This document shows positions 52,982-64,000 of a DNA stretch of 64,000 nt, one piece after another. Position 1 is the stretch's first letter. Each line of letters opens with the position of its first letter. Source of the DNA: Datisca glomerata (taxonomy: Eukaryota; Streptophyta; Magnoliopsida; Cucurbitales; Datiscaceae); contig QANY01002203.1 in NCBI GenBank assembly GCA_003255025.1, positions 503,316 to 567,315 on the forward strand, written 5' to 3'. The translations under genes were made by a program, and so were the position numbers. The notes below the pieces were generated by a model that did no database searches, was not told the origin of the DNA, and saw nothing but the letters and a program-made list of their open reading frames with translations.

Positions 52982-54172
52982 GACTTGAAAAAGGAAACCT
53001 CACCTGAAGTTTCTTTGGACAGCAAAGATCCTTCAGAAGGAGTCTTGGAGAATCAAGAATTAAGAATTGAGATAAAGGAAGAGTTAGAGGTAACATCTAT
53101 TGAGGAGAAGGATATCAAGAAATCAGAGACAGTAGTCACCAAAAGAGAAGAGTTTAGTTGGCAATCTTACTACATCATGGGTTCAACTAGGTTTGAGGTT
53201 GACAAATTTGATGGCACATGTGATTTTGGAATATGGAGGAGAAAGATCAAAGTTGTATTAGCTCAACAACATGTCTTAAAGGCACTTGAGGATCCATCAA
53301 AGTTGTATTAGCTCAACAGCATGTCTTAAAGGCACTTGAGGATCCATCAAAGTTGCCTGAGACTCTCACTGAAGATCAGAAGAAAGAAATGCTTGAAACT
53401 GCCTTGGGAACCATCATTATAAATTTTGCTGATAATGTTCTAAGAGAGGTAAACGAAGAGGACACAACATCAAAAGTTTGGGAGAAGTTGTAATCTTTGT
53501 ACATGAAGAAGTCATTGACCAATAAGATCTACTTGAATGAGAGATTATTTGGCTTCACGATGGACACAACCAATACTCTGGAGAAAAATCTAGATGACTT
53601 TAAGAGAATGACTTAGAGGCCAATGAGAAGCTGAGTGATGAGAATGGGGCAATAATATTGCTGAACTCTCTACCAGATTCATTTAAGGATGTTAAGGTAG
53701 CCATAAAGTATGGTAGATCAACCCTATCCTTGGAAAAGTGTGTCTCTGCACTGAGATCTAAGGATCTTAAACTAAAGAATGAAATGAGAGAAAACCTATT
53801 TACTAGAGGAAGAAGTGTACAAAGATCTAATAAACCAAAGGGCAGATGTAAAAGCAAGGGAAGCAGCCAGGGAAGGTATCAATCTGAGGGAAAGAAAACC
53901 AAGAAGAAGTGTTTATTTTGTGGCAAAGGACGCTTGGAGAGGTTCTGCTATGAATGGAAAAACAAGCAGAAACAGAAAGGTGCCAACACTGAGGATGTTG
54001 TAGCAGTAAGTGACAATTATAGTGACAGTGAGGTATTTGCAGTCTCAACTGAAGGAAATGACACTGAATGGATAATGGACTTTGGGTGCACATATTACAT
54101 GACTCCAAGGAGAGACAGGTTTGCTACCTTTGAGAAAACAGAAAGAGGAAAGGTCTTGATGGGGAATGATCA
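52982..54172 (+). pseudogene. copia gag and start of protease, disrupted
   Basis: Begins with an acidic stretch, then FEVDKFDGTCDFGIWRRKIK, the gag (UBN2-like) start. A 50-bp tandem duplication (53246-53345) shifts the frame to a stop. Gag continues (ALGTIIINFADNVLREV, then LNSLPDSFKDVKVAIKYG) in other frames. The zinc knuckle reads CLFCGKGRLERFC, lacking the usual His. Protease begins WIMDFGCTYYMTP, where the catalytic D-S/T-G is DFG, and is cut at GND by the nested element. Confidence 0.85.
53246..53345 (+). repeat. 50-bp tandem duplication in copia gag
   Basis: ATCAAAGTTGTATTAGCTC starts at 53246 and again at 53296, with one difference in 50 bases. The length is not a multiple of three, so it adds a frameshift and a TAG. 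Confidence 0.95.
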
Positions 54173-56665
54173 TGTAATACCATGACCCTTTGTAAATGGA
54201 CATTTTCGTTAAACTGATTTAAAAGATAATGTAATTTTAAAATTTGATTTAGTATATAATTTTAAGACCCACTCACACCTATATGTATTTACACCCAAAG
54301 TCAACCCTAATCTTATTTTTTATATATTCAGTAATCCCTCTCTCCTTTTTAAAACACTCACTCACACCATATAAATATTACACTCAAGTGTAACCTCCCT
54401 CATCCCCTACTTCTAATTCACGAACCCCATCCCCTGTAACTGTTTCTCTCTAAAACAGCAACCACTTTTTCTCTTCTTCGGTTTCTCCCTCTCTCAAATG
54501 TTTTCCAGCGAGCTTTGCCTCTTCTTCTTCCTCTTCGTTGCCTCTCCATGGTTGGACTTCTCCGGCAAACTATTTTCTTCTTTCCCCCTTCATTGTTTTT
54601 CTCTATTTCTCAATTCGAATTTTCTATTTCAATGTTATATGTATAATTATACAAATCTGAAATTTTTCTCTCTAATTTCCTGCAATTTAAATTCTTGTTC
54701 GTCTCTGCTTTATTTAATTATTCTTGCATCGTCACAGTCCATCGCTTCCGGTAAGGCATTTTATTTTCTTCCTCTCGTTCTCGTCATTTCTCCTCTGTTC
54801 TCTCGGTTTATTTTCCCTCACTAAACTCATCCCTAATTTTCCTATGTTCACCTATTTTCTTTCACTTGGGCAGCCTTCCATCGTTATCTTCTCTGGATTT
54901 CATCGTTGGTGAGCTTAATTTTCCTGCTTTCTTGCCTTCTTTCCTTGTTCGCCGTCCTCTGTTTTTGTCTATAACTGGGTCTTGCGACCCAATTGTATAT
55001 AACCCTACCCATACAACATGACCGAACCGATTCAACTAAACCAGACCTGTTTGATCGGCTCGGATCGAACTGGTTCAGTTAGACTGGACCAAACCGGTTC
55101 AACCCGATTAGGCCGAACCGGTCTAGCGCAGCTAAACTAAACCAGGCTGGATCGACCCAGTATTGAACTGAACTGACTCAAATTTGAACCGAACCGACTC
55201 AAATTTGAACCGAACCATTCTAGTCTAAAACAGACCAATCCGAACCCTTTGACTCAAGATTCTTCAGTTACATTTCTGACCTGAAACTGTGTTTTCCAGC
55301 CTCGCTAAGGCCCTTTGCACTATTTTAATTAAATCTCTATATTTATACGAATTAGAAAAAATGTTTATTTAATATTGATTTATTTTTTTAACAACCTTGT
55401 GATTATAGTATTATATGAATATTTTGTGATATGAGATCCTTGGTTTTCAGGTCATTTACTTTTCAGTTATTAATTTGATTATCATGAGATAAATGTCTGA
55501 GTAAGTCTGATTATACGTTTATATGTTATCATGTCTGATTCCATTACATGTATCATTATGCATTATATGTTTACTTGTGAACCATATGATTAATTGTTGT
55601 CAAGTATTGGATATTTCGAACTATGTAACTAAATTAAGTCAAGTGGTAACTATGCAAGATATGAATTTAAGCACAAGCCTTAGTTAACAAGAAATCAGGT
55701 TGTTCATGTTTTGTTGTGTTATACGAATCAAGTGTCATCTATTCATGTTTTGTTACACATGGGGTGTCATCTGTTCATGTTTTGGTCACATATTGGGTGT
55801 CATCTGTAAATGTATTTTGTGTCTCATGAGGTGCCACCTGTTCACATTTTTTTGTCACCTATGAGTGCCATATGTTTCGTCACCCAATGTGTGTCATCTG
55901 TTTCCATCACCCATTGTGTCTCATATGTTTCGTCGCTCAATTCGTCATGCTACGTTTCAGTTCACGTGTGAATAGTTCTGATTAGGTTGTTAACTAGGGA
56001 ATATGCCAAGACAAATATGAATAAGTTTGTTATATGATTCTGTTTGAGACACGTGTTATCTACGTGCTATGTTAAGACATGTCATGATCAAATACATTAT
56101 GTTATTTCATTTATGATATATGTCAAGTTCAGTTATGTTTTGTCATGATTGGATTTATGACATGTGGATGCATGTTATTATGTGAGTTTGCTTACTCAGT
56201 ATTTTAAAATACTCATTCCCCCATAGTTGATTATGATGTAGGTGGTGATGATGAGCAGTATGAGTGGGAGACTGCCATAACTAGTTGGATTAGAGGAATT
56301 TATGATTTCAGTTTTATGATTTGCTTCAAGACTTAAGAAAACATTTTCTGTTAAACTCAATCATTTAATTAGTTTATTTTACGTTGTGTTTTTCTACGAA
56401 TTGTGATGAGAGAAAACTTCATGAATTATAGATTTCAAGTTTTAACTTTATTTTATAGTTTAATTATCTTATAACGAGATTTTATTAATTATGCATTTAA
56501 GGCACTTTAATACTTCCACTATTTATGGTCAAGGTTTTTCTATCATGGGTAGAAGAAGATTTTAATATTTGAGAATTTTCTCAAAATTATGGTTTGTATT
56601 GAATTAAGGATTTTGAAATTGTCGAATTACATGCATGCTTAACCCTTGGAGATCGGGACGTTACA
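54173..56665 (+). repeat. 5' LTR of the nested element
   Basis: 2493 bp, TGTAATACCATGACCC to GACGTTACA. It contains an AACCGG/GAACCG-rich tract (about 55020-55230) and a run of imperfect units of the type GGTGTCATCTGTTCATGTTTT (about 55730-55930). It lacks a ~150-bp block present in the 3' LTR around 59485-59650. Confidence 0.93.
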
Positions 56666-56668
56666 GTT

Positions 56669-56680
56669 TGGTATCAGAGC
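56669..56680 (+). promoter_or_regulatory. Primer binding site of the nested element
   Basis: TGGTATCAGAGC, three bases after the 5' LTR: an exact match to the tRNA-Met-type primer site. Confidence 0.9.
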
Positions 56681-56909
56681 AAATATTTTAGATTCTGTAG
56701 ACTTTTCTTAGTGAAAAATATGGCATATCACTCACTCGGCTCCTCCATCACCTTACAAGTCTGGTACGCATATAAGTTATATGTGTTTTAATTATTCATT
56801 CAGTATGATGTGCTTTAGTTTCATTATGACATAGTTGTTACATTTATGTTATATATGCGCGATAAGATTAGACTTTTGGTAAGTCTTGACTTTTGTGGGT
56901 AGCTGAGTA

Positions 56910-57950
56910 ATGGCTCCCCCTATGACAAACAATAATCACGCACCGGTCGATCCTATTGCGAGCCCTCCGGCAACCATGATCGAAATGTTTCAAGAATTTT
57001 TAGAGTTGTTGAGGCAGATAGCGACATCTCGCCCAACTAAATAACAACAACAACAATAGACAACGACGGTTGACATGCAGCTGATCCACACATTCAGGAG
57101 ACTAAACCTGCCTGAATTTGAAGGTCACTCATCCTACCCATTGTTAGTTGATGAATGGATTGCGAGATTGGAGCAGATCTTTCAGTTTATGACGTGTACT
57201 GAGATTCAAAAGGTTATTTATGCAAGTTTTATGCTAACATGAGAAGCTCGAAAATGGTGGGAGCTCACACAAAGAGCTCATGATTTTATGCATAATCCGG
57301 TTAGTAGGGATCGATTTAAGGAGCTATTCTTTTAGAAGTTTCTTTCGATCACCGTTAGGGCAAGTAAGAAGACCGAATTTCTTAGGCTGGTGCAAGCTAA
57401 TACGACTGTTTCTGATTATGAAAGGAAGTTCGAGGAATTTTTTGACTACGCCACGCATTACATTGATAGGAGATCAAGAAGGCTCAGACGTTTGAAAAGG
57501 GAATTCATCTAGAGATAAAAGGGTTGTGTGTCACTCCACAAGCATACCACTTACGCACCGGTTGTTGAAGTAGCGTGTTAATGGAGCAGAATCTTCCACC
57601 AAGAGAGCTACGACAGAATGATCGCTCGTCGTAAGAGAAAAGGAAGCTTCAGGACGACCATATTGAACAACGAGATGCAAAGAAACAAGTTATAGATTCT
57701 CATCCTAATTGCGTCACTTACAACAAAAGCCACGTCGGACAGTGTTATCAGAAGATTAATGCTTGCTTTAAGTGTGAGAAAACTGGGCTTTATCTCAAGG
57801 ATTGTCCGTTGAACAAACAAGGTCAGAACAATAATACAACAATCAACAAGAACAAAGGAAATTCGTTCACTTTGACACACCAAGAAGCTGACGATTAGAA
57901 TGCAGTTGCGGCCGGTATAGTTCTTGCTCTTGGGCATTCAATCTTCACAT
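56910..57950 (+). pseudogene. gag-like gene of the nested element, decayed
   Basis: ATG at 56910-56912 opens MAPPMTNNNHAPVDPIASPP. This is followed by a Gln-rich segment with stops, then LIHTFRRLNLPEFEGHSS, VDEWIARLEQIFQFM, EARKWWEL and TVSDYERKFEEFF, the order of a Ty3/gypsy Retrotrans_gag domain. A zinc knuckle reads CFKCEKTGLYLKDC with the His replaced. Several in-frame stops. No protease or RT follows before the polypurine tract. Confidence 0.85.
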
Positions 57951-58083
57951 TGATTGAATTTTTTTTCTTCATTTGTGTTTTGTGCATTACCTTTGGTTGG
58001 TATAGTTCTTGCTCTTGGGCATTCAATCTTCACATTGATTGAATTTTTTTTCTTCATTTGTGTTTTGTGCATTACCTTTGGTT
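57914..58083 (+). repeat. 85-bp tandem duplication at the gag end
   Basis: GGTATAGTTCTTGCTCTTGG starts at 57914 and again at 57999. The two units are virtually identical, so this is a late duplication within the element, just before its polypurine tract. Confidence 0.95.
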
Positions 58084-58144
58084 GGGTTTTGGTTATTTTT
58101 CAGTGTTTTAAAAGTAGCATCTTCCTTTTGAGAATGAAAGTTTT

Positions 58145-58158
58145 TAAGGAGGGAAGAA
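58145..58158 (+). promoter_or_regulatory. Polypurine tract of the nested element
   Basis: AAGGAGGGAAGAA lies directly before the TG of the 3' LTR at 58159, the expected site for plus-strand priming. Confidence 0.85.
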
Positions 58159-60811
58159 TGTAATATCCCGACCCTTTATAAATGGACATTTTTGTAAAAC
58201 TAATTTAAAAGATAATGTAAGTTCAAAATTTGATTAAAAAAGGGTTTCAATATATAATTTTAAAACTCACTCACACCTATATGCCTTTACGCCCAACGTC
58301 AACCCTAGCCTTATTTTTTATTTTATTAGGCAATCCTTCTCCTATTTAAAACATCACTCACAACATATAAATATTACACCCAAGTGTAACTTCCCTCATC
58401 CCCCACTACTAATTCACGAACCCCATCCCCTGTAATTGTTTCTCTCTAAAACAACAACCACCTTTTCTCTTCTTTGTTTTCTCCCTCTCTCAAACATTTT
58501 CCAGCAAGCTTTGCCTCTTCTTCTTCCTCTTCGTCGCCTCTCCATAGTTGGACTTCTTCGGTAAACTATTTTCTTATTTCCCTTCATTGTTTTTCTCTAT
58601 TTCTCAATTCGAATTTTCTATTTCAATGTTATATGTATAGTTATCCAAATATGAATCTTTGGTCTCTAATTTCTAGCAATTTACATTCTTGTTCATATTT
58701 TCTTTGTTCAATTATTCTTTCATCATCGCAGTCCATCGATTCTAATAAGGCATTTTATTTTTTTCCTCTCGTTCTCGTCATTTCTCCTCTATTCTCTCGA
58801 TTTTTTTGCCCTCTTACTGAACTCATCCCTAATTTTCCTTGGTTCATCTATTTTCTTTCATTTGGGTAGCCTTCCATCGTCGTCTTTTCCAGATTTCATC
58901 GTCGTCTTCTCTGGATTTCATCGTCGTCTTCATCGTTGGTAAGCTTAATTTTCCTGCTTTCTTTCCTTCTTTCCTTGTTCGTTATGCTCTATTTTTTTCT
59001 GTAACTGGGTCTTGTGACCTAGTTGTTTTTTTACCTGACCTGACCCATACAACCAGATCAAATGGTTCAACTGCATTAGATCGGTTTAATCAGACCGAAT
59101 CGAATCAGTTCAGTTAGACCAGACAAAGATGGTTCAAGCCGACCAGACCAAACTAGTCCAACCCAGCTAAACCAAACAAGGATGGACCTGCCCAGTATTG
59201 AACCGAACCGCCTCAACTTTGAACCGAACCATTCTACTATGAACTGAACCGTTCTACTCTGAACCATACCGATCTGAATCCTTTGACTCAAGATTCTTTA
59301 GTTACCTTTCTTACCCGAAACTGTGTTTTCCAGCCTCGCTCAGACCCTTTGCACTATTGTAATTAAATCTCTAATTTATATGAATTAAAAAAAACATGTT
59401 TATTTAATATTGATTTATTTTTAACAACCTTGTGATTATAGTATTATATGAATATTTTGTGATCTGAGATCCTTGGATTTCAGGTCATTAGTTGCTGTAT
59501 TTAATTCATGACAATCCAAGTAAGTGAATTTACATCGTAACGTGACCCACGTGTGATAAATGTAAGATGTGTTATTCTCATCAGTTTTAATTGTTGTAAA
59601 CATGGTCAATTATTTTTCGATAATGTTTATATGCATGAACTCTTTGATAACTATTTACTTTTCAGCTATTATTTTGATTATCATGAGATAAATGTCCGAG
59701 TATGTCTGATTATACGTTAGTATGTTATCATTTTTATTCCGTTACATGTATCATTATGCATTATATGTTTACTTGTGAAGCATATGATTAATGTCAAGTG
59801 GCAGTTATGCAAGATATGAATTTAAGCAGAAGCCTTAGTTAACAAAAAATTAGGTTGTTCACATTTTGCTCTGTTATACGAATCAGGTGTCATCTGTTCA
59901 TGTTTTGGTCACTCATAGGGTATCATTTGTTCATGTTTTGGTCACATATTGGGTGTCATCTGTAAATATTTTCTGTCACTCATGAGGTTCCATCTGTTCA
60001 TGTTTTTCGTCACCTATGAGTGCCATCTGTTATGTCGCCCAATGTGTGTCATCCGTTTCTGTCCCTCATTATGTGTCATCTGTTTCATCATCCAATTCAT
60101 CATGTTATGTTTCAGTTCACGTGTGAATAGTTCTGATTAAGTTGTTAACTAGGGAATATGCCAAGACAAATATATGAATACGTTTGTTATATGATTTTAT
60201 TTGAGACAGTGTTATCTACGTGCTATGTTCAGACATGTGATGATCAAGTACGTTACCTTATTTCATTTATGATATATGTTAAGTTCAGTTATGTTTTATC
60301 ATGATTGCATTTATGACATGTGGCTGCATGTTATTATGTGAGTTTGCTTACTGAGTATTTTAAAATACTCATTCCCCCACAGTTGATTATGATGCAGGTG
60401 GTGATGGTGAGCAATATGAGTTGGAGACTGCCATAACTAATTGGATTAGAGGAATTTATGATTTTCAGTTTTATGATTTGCTTCAAGACTTAGGAAAACG
60501 AAAACTCAGTTATTTAAGTAGTTTATTTTACATTATATTTTCTACGAATTATGATGAGAAAACTTCATTTATTATGGATTTCAAGTTTTAGCTTTATTTT
60601 AGAGTTTAATTATGTTTTATCGAGATTTTATTAATTATACATTTAAGGCACTTTAATGTTTCTGCTACTTATGGCCAAGATTTTTCAATCATGGGTAAAA
60701 TAAGATTTTAATATTTGAAATTTTTTTCAAAATTATTGTTTGTATCAAATTAGGGATTTTGAAATTGTGAAATGAGATGCATGCTTAACTCTCGGGGATC
60801 GAGGCGTTACA
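58159..60811 (+). repeat. 3' LTR of the nested element
   Basis: 2653 bp, TGTAATATCCCGACCC to GGCGTTACA. It is co-linear with the 5' LTR apart from indels, the largest being a ~150-bp block near 59485-59650 missing from the 5' LTR. It has the same GAACCG-rich tract (59090-59280) and the same TGTCATCTGTTCATG-type units (59880-60080). Confidence 0.93.
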
Positions 60812-61870
60812 GATCAGGTATATGATGTTTGGGGCATAGGGACTGCATCTATTAAAATGCATGATAGCATTATAAGAACAATGACTGAAGTTAGGTATGT
60901 ACCTGAGCTTAAAAGGAATCTCATATCTTTGGAAGTGCTTGATGAAGCTGGTTTTACGTATAAATCAAAGGAGGGAATTTTAAAGATTACCAAAGGTTCA
61001 CTGGTATGCAAGAAAGGGGGTGAAAAGGAACATATTGTATGTTATGATAGGACATACTATGACAGACAATGCTTAAGTAGTAAGCAACTTAGACCTGTGT
61101 AATGTTGTTCTTTGGCACAGAAGGTTAGGACATATAAGTGATAAAGGTATTCAAATACTCAATAAACATGGACTCTTGGGTAAAAAGAGTTTGACCAAAA
61201 TCAAATTCTGTGAACATTGCATGTTAGGAAAACATCACCGATTGAAGTTCAGCACCTCTTCACAACACTCAACCGAACCTATAAAGTATGATCATGCAGA
61301 TCTATGGGGTCCGTCTCCAATATAGACTCATGGAAATAATATTTATTTTATGTCTATAGTAGATGATTACACCAGAAGAGTCTAGGCTTATCTGTTAAAG
61401 ACAAAGGATTAAGCTTTTGACAGATTTAAGCAATGGGAAGTCTTAATTGAAAATCATTCTAACAAAAGGCTTAGGACAGTGAGAACTGACAATAGGTTGG
61501 AGTTTTGTAATGCCAAATTTGGTAATTGATGCAAAGAAGGAATACAAAGGTATAAAATTGTGAGACACACACCTCGACAAAATGGGGTTGCTGAGAGAAT
61601 GAACATGACATTCTTAGATAAAGTAAGATGTATGTTGATTAACTCTAGGTTGAACAAGAAGTTCTGGGGTGAGGCAGTCACAACTGCCACTTATCTTATC
61701 AACAGAAGTCCATCAAGTGCAATAGAACTCAAAACACCCATCAAAAAGTGGAATGGCAAACCACCCAACCTGGATCCTTTGAAAGTGTTTGGATGTGCAG
61801 CTTATGCACATCAGAGTAAAGGAGAGTTGGAACCAAGGGCAATCAAGTATGTCTTCTTAGGTTACTAAGA
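60812..61870 (+). pseudogene. copia protease end and integrase, decayed
   Basis: Continues the copia frame after the nested element: VWGIGTASIKMHDSIIRTM, VRYVPELKRNLISLEVLDE. The integrase zinc finger ends FCEHCMLGKHHRLKFS. The core has DHADLWGPS (first Asp), VRTDNRLEF (second Asp) and PRQNGVAERMNMTF (Glu), then NKKFWGEAVTTATYLINR. All three catalytic residues remain, but stops (for example ~61324 and ~61410) and frame changes disable it. Confidence 0.88.
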
Positions 61871-62429
61871 AGGAGTTAAAGGGTACAGACTGTGGTTAAG
61901 AGAGCTTGGTGGGATGAAAATTATTGAAGTTCAATGAACTCAGTATGCCATTGTTGGAGATTGAGTCTACTTCAACAAAGGTGAACAACAAAGGAACTTA
62001 TAAACAATAGAGAATTAGGTTAAAGGTGGAGACTTATACACCAGAAGCAAACACAAGGGAACAACCTATGGGCAACAGTGATGAGTTGCAGGATCAACAT
62101 GAAGATTTAAGAGTGATGGAAGCACCAACTGAGGAAGTTGAAACAGACACTAAGAATGAATATCTTAGGGATTATTAACTTGCAAGAGATAAAGAAAGAA
62201 GAGTAATGAGGCTAAATCCAAGGTATTCACATGCATATCTTATTGCCTTTGCTCTTTTCTCAAGGAAATTAATTGCAGATAGGGAACCAAAGACTGTCAA
62301 AGAAGCTTTAGAAAGCAAGGAAACTAGACAGTGGAAATAAGCTATACATACATGAGGAGATGAACTCTCTCTATCACAACGAGGCATGGAAGTTGGTGCC
62401 AAAACCAGATAACTAGAAGATAATTGACT

Positions 62430-63710
62430 GTAAGAAGCTGTTTAAAGTGAAATAGTGAGCAATAAATTCAGAACAAATGAGGTTTAAGACAAAGCATGTT
62501 GCAAAGGGATATACTCAAAGGGAAGGGATAGACTTCAATGAGATCTTCTCTCATATGGTAAAATATAAGTCTATAAGGATCATTCTAGCTCTGGTAACTC
62601 AACACAATTGGGAGTTGGAGTAGATGGATGTAAGAACAATAGTCTTACATCGAGAACTAGAGGAAACGATATACATGAAACAACCTAAGCACTTTGAAGA
62701 AAAAGGAAATTAGGACCTAGTCTGCCTTCTAAGGAAATGTCTGTATGGGCTAAAATAGTCCCTTACATAGTGGTATAAGAGGTTTGATAGTTTCATGGGG
62801 AAGATAGGATTCTCAATAAGTAGTTTTGGCAACTGTCTCTACTTTGACAAATTAGAAGATGAAGAAAGAGCTTTCTACCTCATGATCTATGTGTATGACA
62901 TGCTTCTAGCCGTTCAAAGTAGAGAAAAAATTATAAGGGTCAAGGGTCTACTTAATACAGAGTTTGATATGAAAGTCCTAGGAGAAGTAAGAAGGATCCT
63001 AAGAATTGATATGTGAAGGGACAGAAAGAATGGTACTCTAAAGTTGTCACAAGCTGCATATCTTCAAAATTTGGTGCAAAAGTTCTCTATGGATGCTGCT
63101 AAACCTGTTTCTCTACCTTTAGCCGCACACTTTTAACTTTCTGCACAGATATGCCCTAAGGATGACTCTGGGAATAGAAGAATGGAGAAAGTACCTTACT
63201 CCATAGCTGTAGGATCAGTCATGTACACGATGATAAGTATAGACCAGATTTAGCACATTCAATTAGTGTACTCAACAGGTACATGGCTAATCCAGATGAA
63301 GGGCATTGGAGAGCAATGAAATGGCTTCTGAGATACATCAAAGGAACCCGTAGTGTGGGTTTAATCTATGAGAAAAAAAGGGAAACAAGATATGTTTGAA
63401 GGGATATGTTAACTCTAATTATGCATAGGATAGAGATAAAAGAAGGTCCACTATTGCATACATGTATACTCTTAATGACAGTTGTATAAGGTGGAAGACA
63501 CAACTGCAGAGCATGATGGCTCTATCAACAATCGAGGGAAAGTTATAGCTATAATTGGAGCAGTAAAAGAAGCATTTTGGCTTCAAGGGCTGCTAAAGGG
63601 GATTGAAGTATACAATGGAGTTGCAGCCTTATACTCGAATAGTCAGTCTTCCATTCACTTATGGAAGAATCTCGTATATCATGAATATGAAGAAAGGTTA
63701 TAAGTGTGAA
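62430..63710 (+). pseudogene. copia reverse transcriptase and RNase H, decayed
   Basis: RT is recognisable across frames. The catalytic box reads LMIYVYDMLL, where YVDD has become YVYD. LNTEFDMKVLGEVRRILRI and LKLSQAAYLQNLVQKFSM follow, then RNase H text (AVKEAFWLQGLLKGI, LYSNSQSSIHLWKNLVYHEYEE), with the DxQS Asp changed to Asn. Many stops are present between 62160 and 62800. Confidence 0.85.
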
Positions 63711-63913
63711 GAAAGGTTATAAGCTGTAGGATCAGGCATGTACACTATGATAAGTACCAGACCATATTTAGCACATTCAATTAGTGTACTCAGCAGGTTT
63801 ATGGCTAATCCAGGTGAAGGGTATTGGAGAGCCATGAAATGACTTCTGAGATACATCAAATGAACCCGTGATGTGGGTTTAATCTATAAGAAAAAAAGGG
63901 AAACAATATATGT
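63198..63913 (+). repeat. Duplicated ~195-bp segment in the copia 3' region
   Basis: Bases 63198-63397 and 63721-63913 are similar: both start GCTGTAGGATCAG and end GAAAAAAAGGGAAACA. The copies are 523 bp apart and flank RNase H, which is a local duplication inside the decayed element. Confidence 0.85.
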
Positions 63914-64000
63914 TTGTTCATCGTTCCCCAAAACATAGTGCGAGTGTAACCGTGCAACCATCCACATAAGGGCGATGTCGGAAGTAGTTGTACATGTCAA
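63914..64000. other. Unrecognised right edge
   Basis: After the second duplicated copy the sequence no longer follows the copia RNase H order. No match recognised. It may be flanking DNA or another insertion. Confidence 0.4.

Larger units (their letters stand above)
54173..60811 (+). mobile_element. Nested gag-only LTR element (Ty3/gypsy type), TSD GATCA
   Basis: A 6639-bp element with LTRs at both ends, each TGTAATA...GTTACA. It is flanked by GATCA at 54168-54172 and 60812-60816. It sits inside the copia protease, so removing it and one GATCA rejoins that frame. The internal region is only 1.5 kb and encodes a gag-like protein; protease, RT and integrase are absent. It is a non-autonomous element that must have used enzymes from elsewhere. 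Confidence 0.95.
52360..63913 (+). mobile_element. Degenerate Ty1/copia element, split by a nested insertion
   Basis: 5' LTR, primer binding site, gag and protease (left), then integrase, reverse transcriptase and RNase H (right), in copia order. The foreign element 54173..60811 interrupts protease. Frameshifts and stops occur throughout. No 3' LTR is seen before the window ends. Confidence 0.88.

Noticed and set aside
59076..59291. Minus-strand frame rich in Gly, Val, Trp, Arg
   Set aside because: Translation of the GAACCG-rich LTR tract, not a gene.

Overview
This is nuclear DNA of a flowering plant, probably a eudicot. It holds intron-bearing plant genes, plant LTR retrotransposons and a decayed block of chloroplast DNA. 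All identifications come from reading the sequence and recalling protein families; no database was searched.

Region 1 (1..~14549) is a nuclear insertion of plastid DNA (NUPT) that continues past the left edge. It is a mosaic. The pieces are rps14-trnfM-trnG-psbZ; a long stretch in normal plastome order (clpP, psbB, psbT, psbN, psbH, petB, petD, rpoA, rps11, rpl36, infA, rps8, rpl14, rpl16 exon 2); then small scrambled pieces of trnE, rps3/rpl16 exon 1, 16S rRNA and psaB. Most genes carry stops or frameshifts, many of them C-to-T or G-to-A. psbZ, psbT and clpP exons 1-2 still read intact. A deletion fused rps11 in frame to rpoA.

Region 2 (~14550..34340) is nuclear. It holds a decayed plant-mobile-domain transposon, an intact eight-exon alpha/beta-hydrolase gene of the monoacylglycerol lipase/caffeoylshikimate esterase family (+), and a convergent PLS/E+ PPR gene (-). 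A long AT-rich stretch follows. Hidden in it are a multi-exon Per1/PGAP3-like pseudogene and a possible dsRNA-binding-domain fragment, with diverged direct repeats around the former.

Region 3 (~34344..45596) is a defective Ty3/gypsy element of Tat type. It keeps both LTRs and decayed RT, RNase H and integrase, has no gag, and carries a minisatellite and an antisense ORF region. A solo-LTR-like insertion with a GCATC target duplication sits between RNase H and integrase. Its 3' LTR ends about 395 bp before the start codon of the next gene.

Region 4 (45991..49935) is an intact six-exon IST1-like ESCRT gene (+). A decayed RNase H-like fragment (-) follows near 51.2-51.7 kb.

Region 5 (52360..64000) is a degenerate Ty1/copia element that runs toward the right edge. 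Its protease is split by a gag-only Ty3/gypsy-type element (54173..60811) with 2.5-2.65 kb LTRs, a perfect GATCA target duplication, a tRNA-Met-type primer binding site and a polypurine tract.

I found no convincing new molecular system. The most distinctive items are the in-frame rps11-rpoA chimera, the scrambled NUPT end with a short inversion in 16S, the 3' LTR promoter facing the IST1-like gene, and the datable nested retrotransposon.
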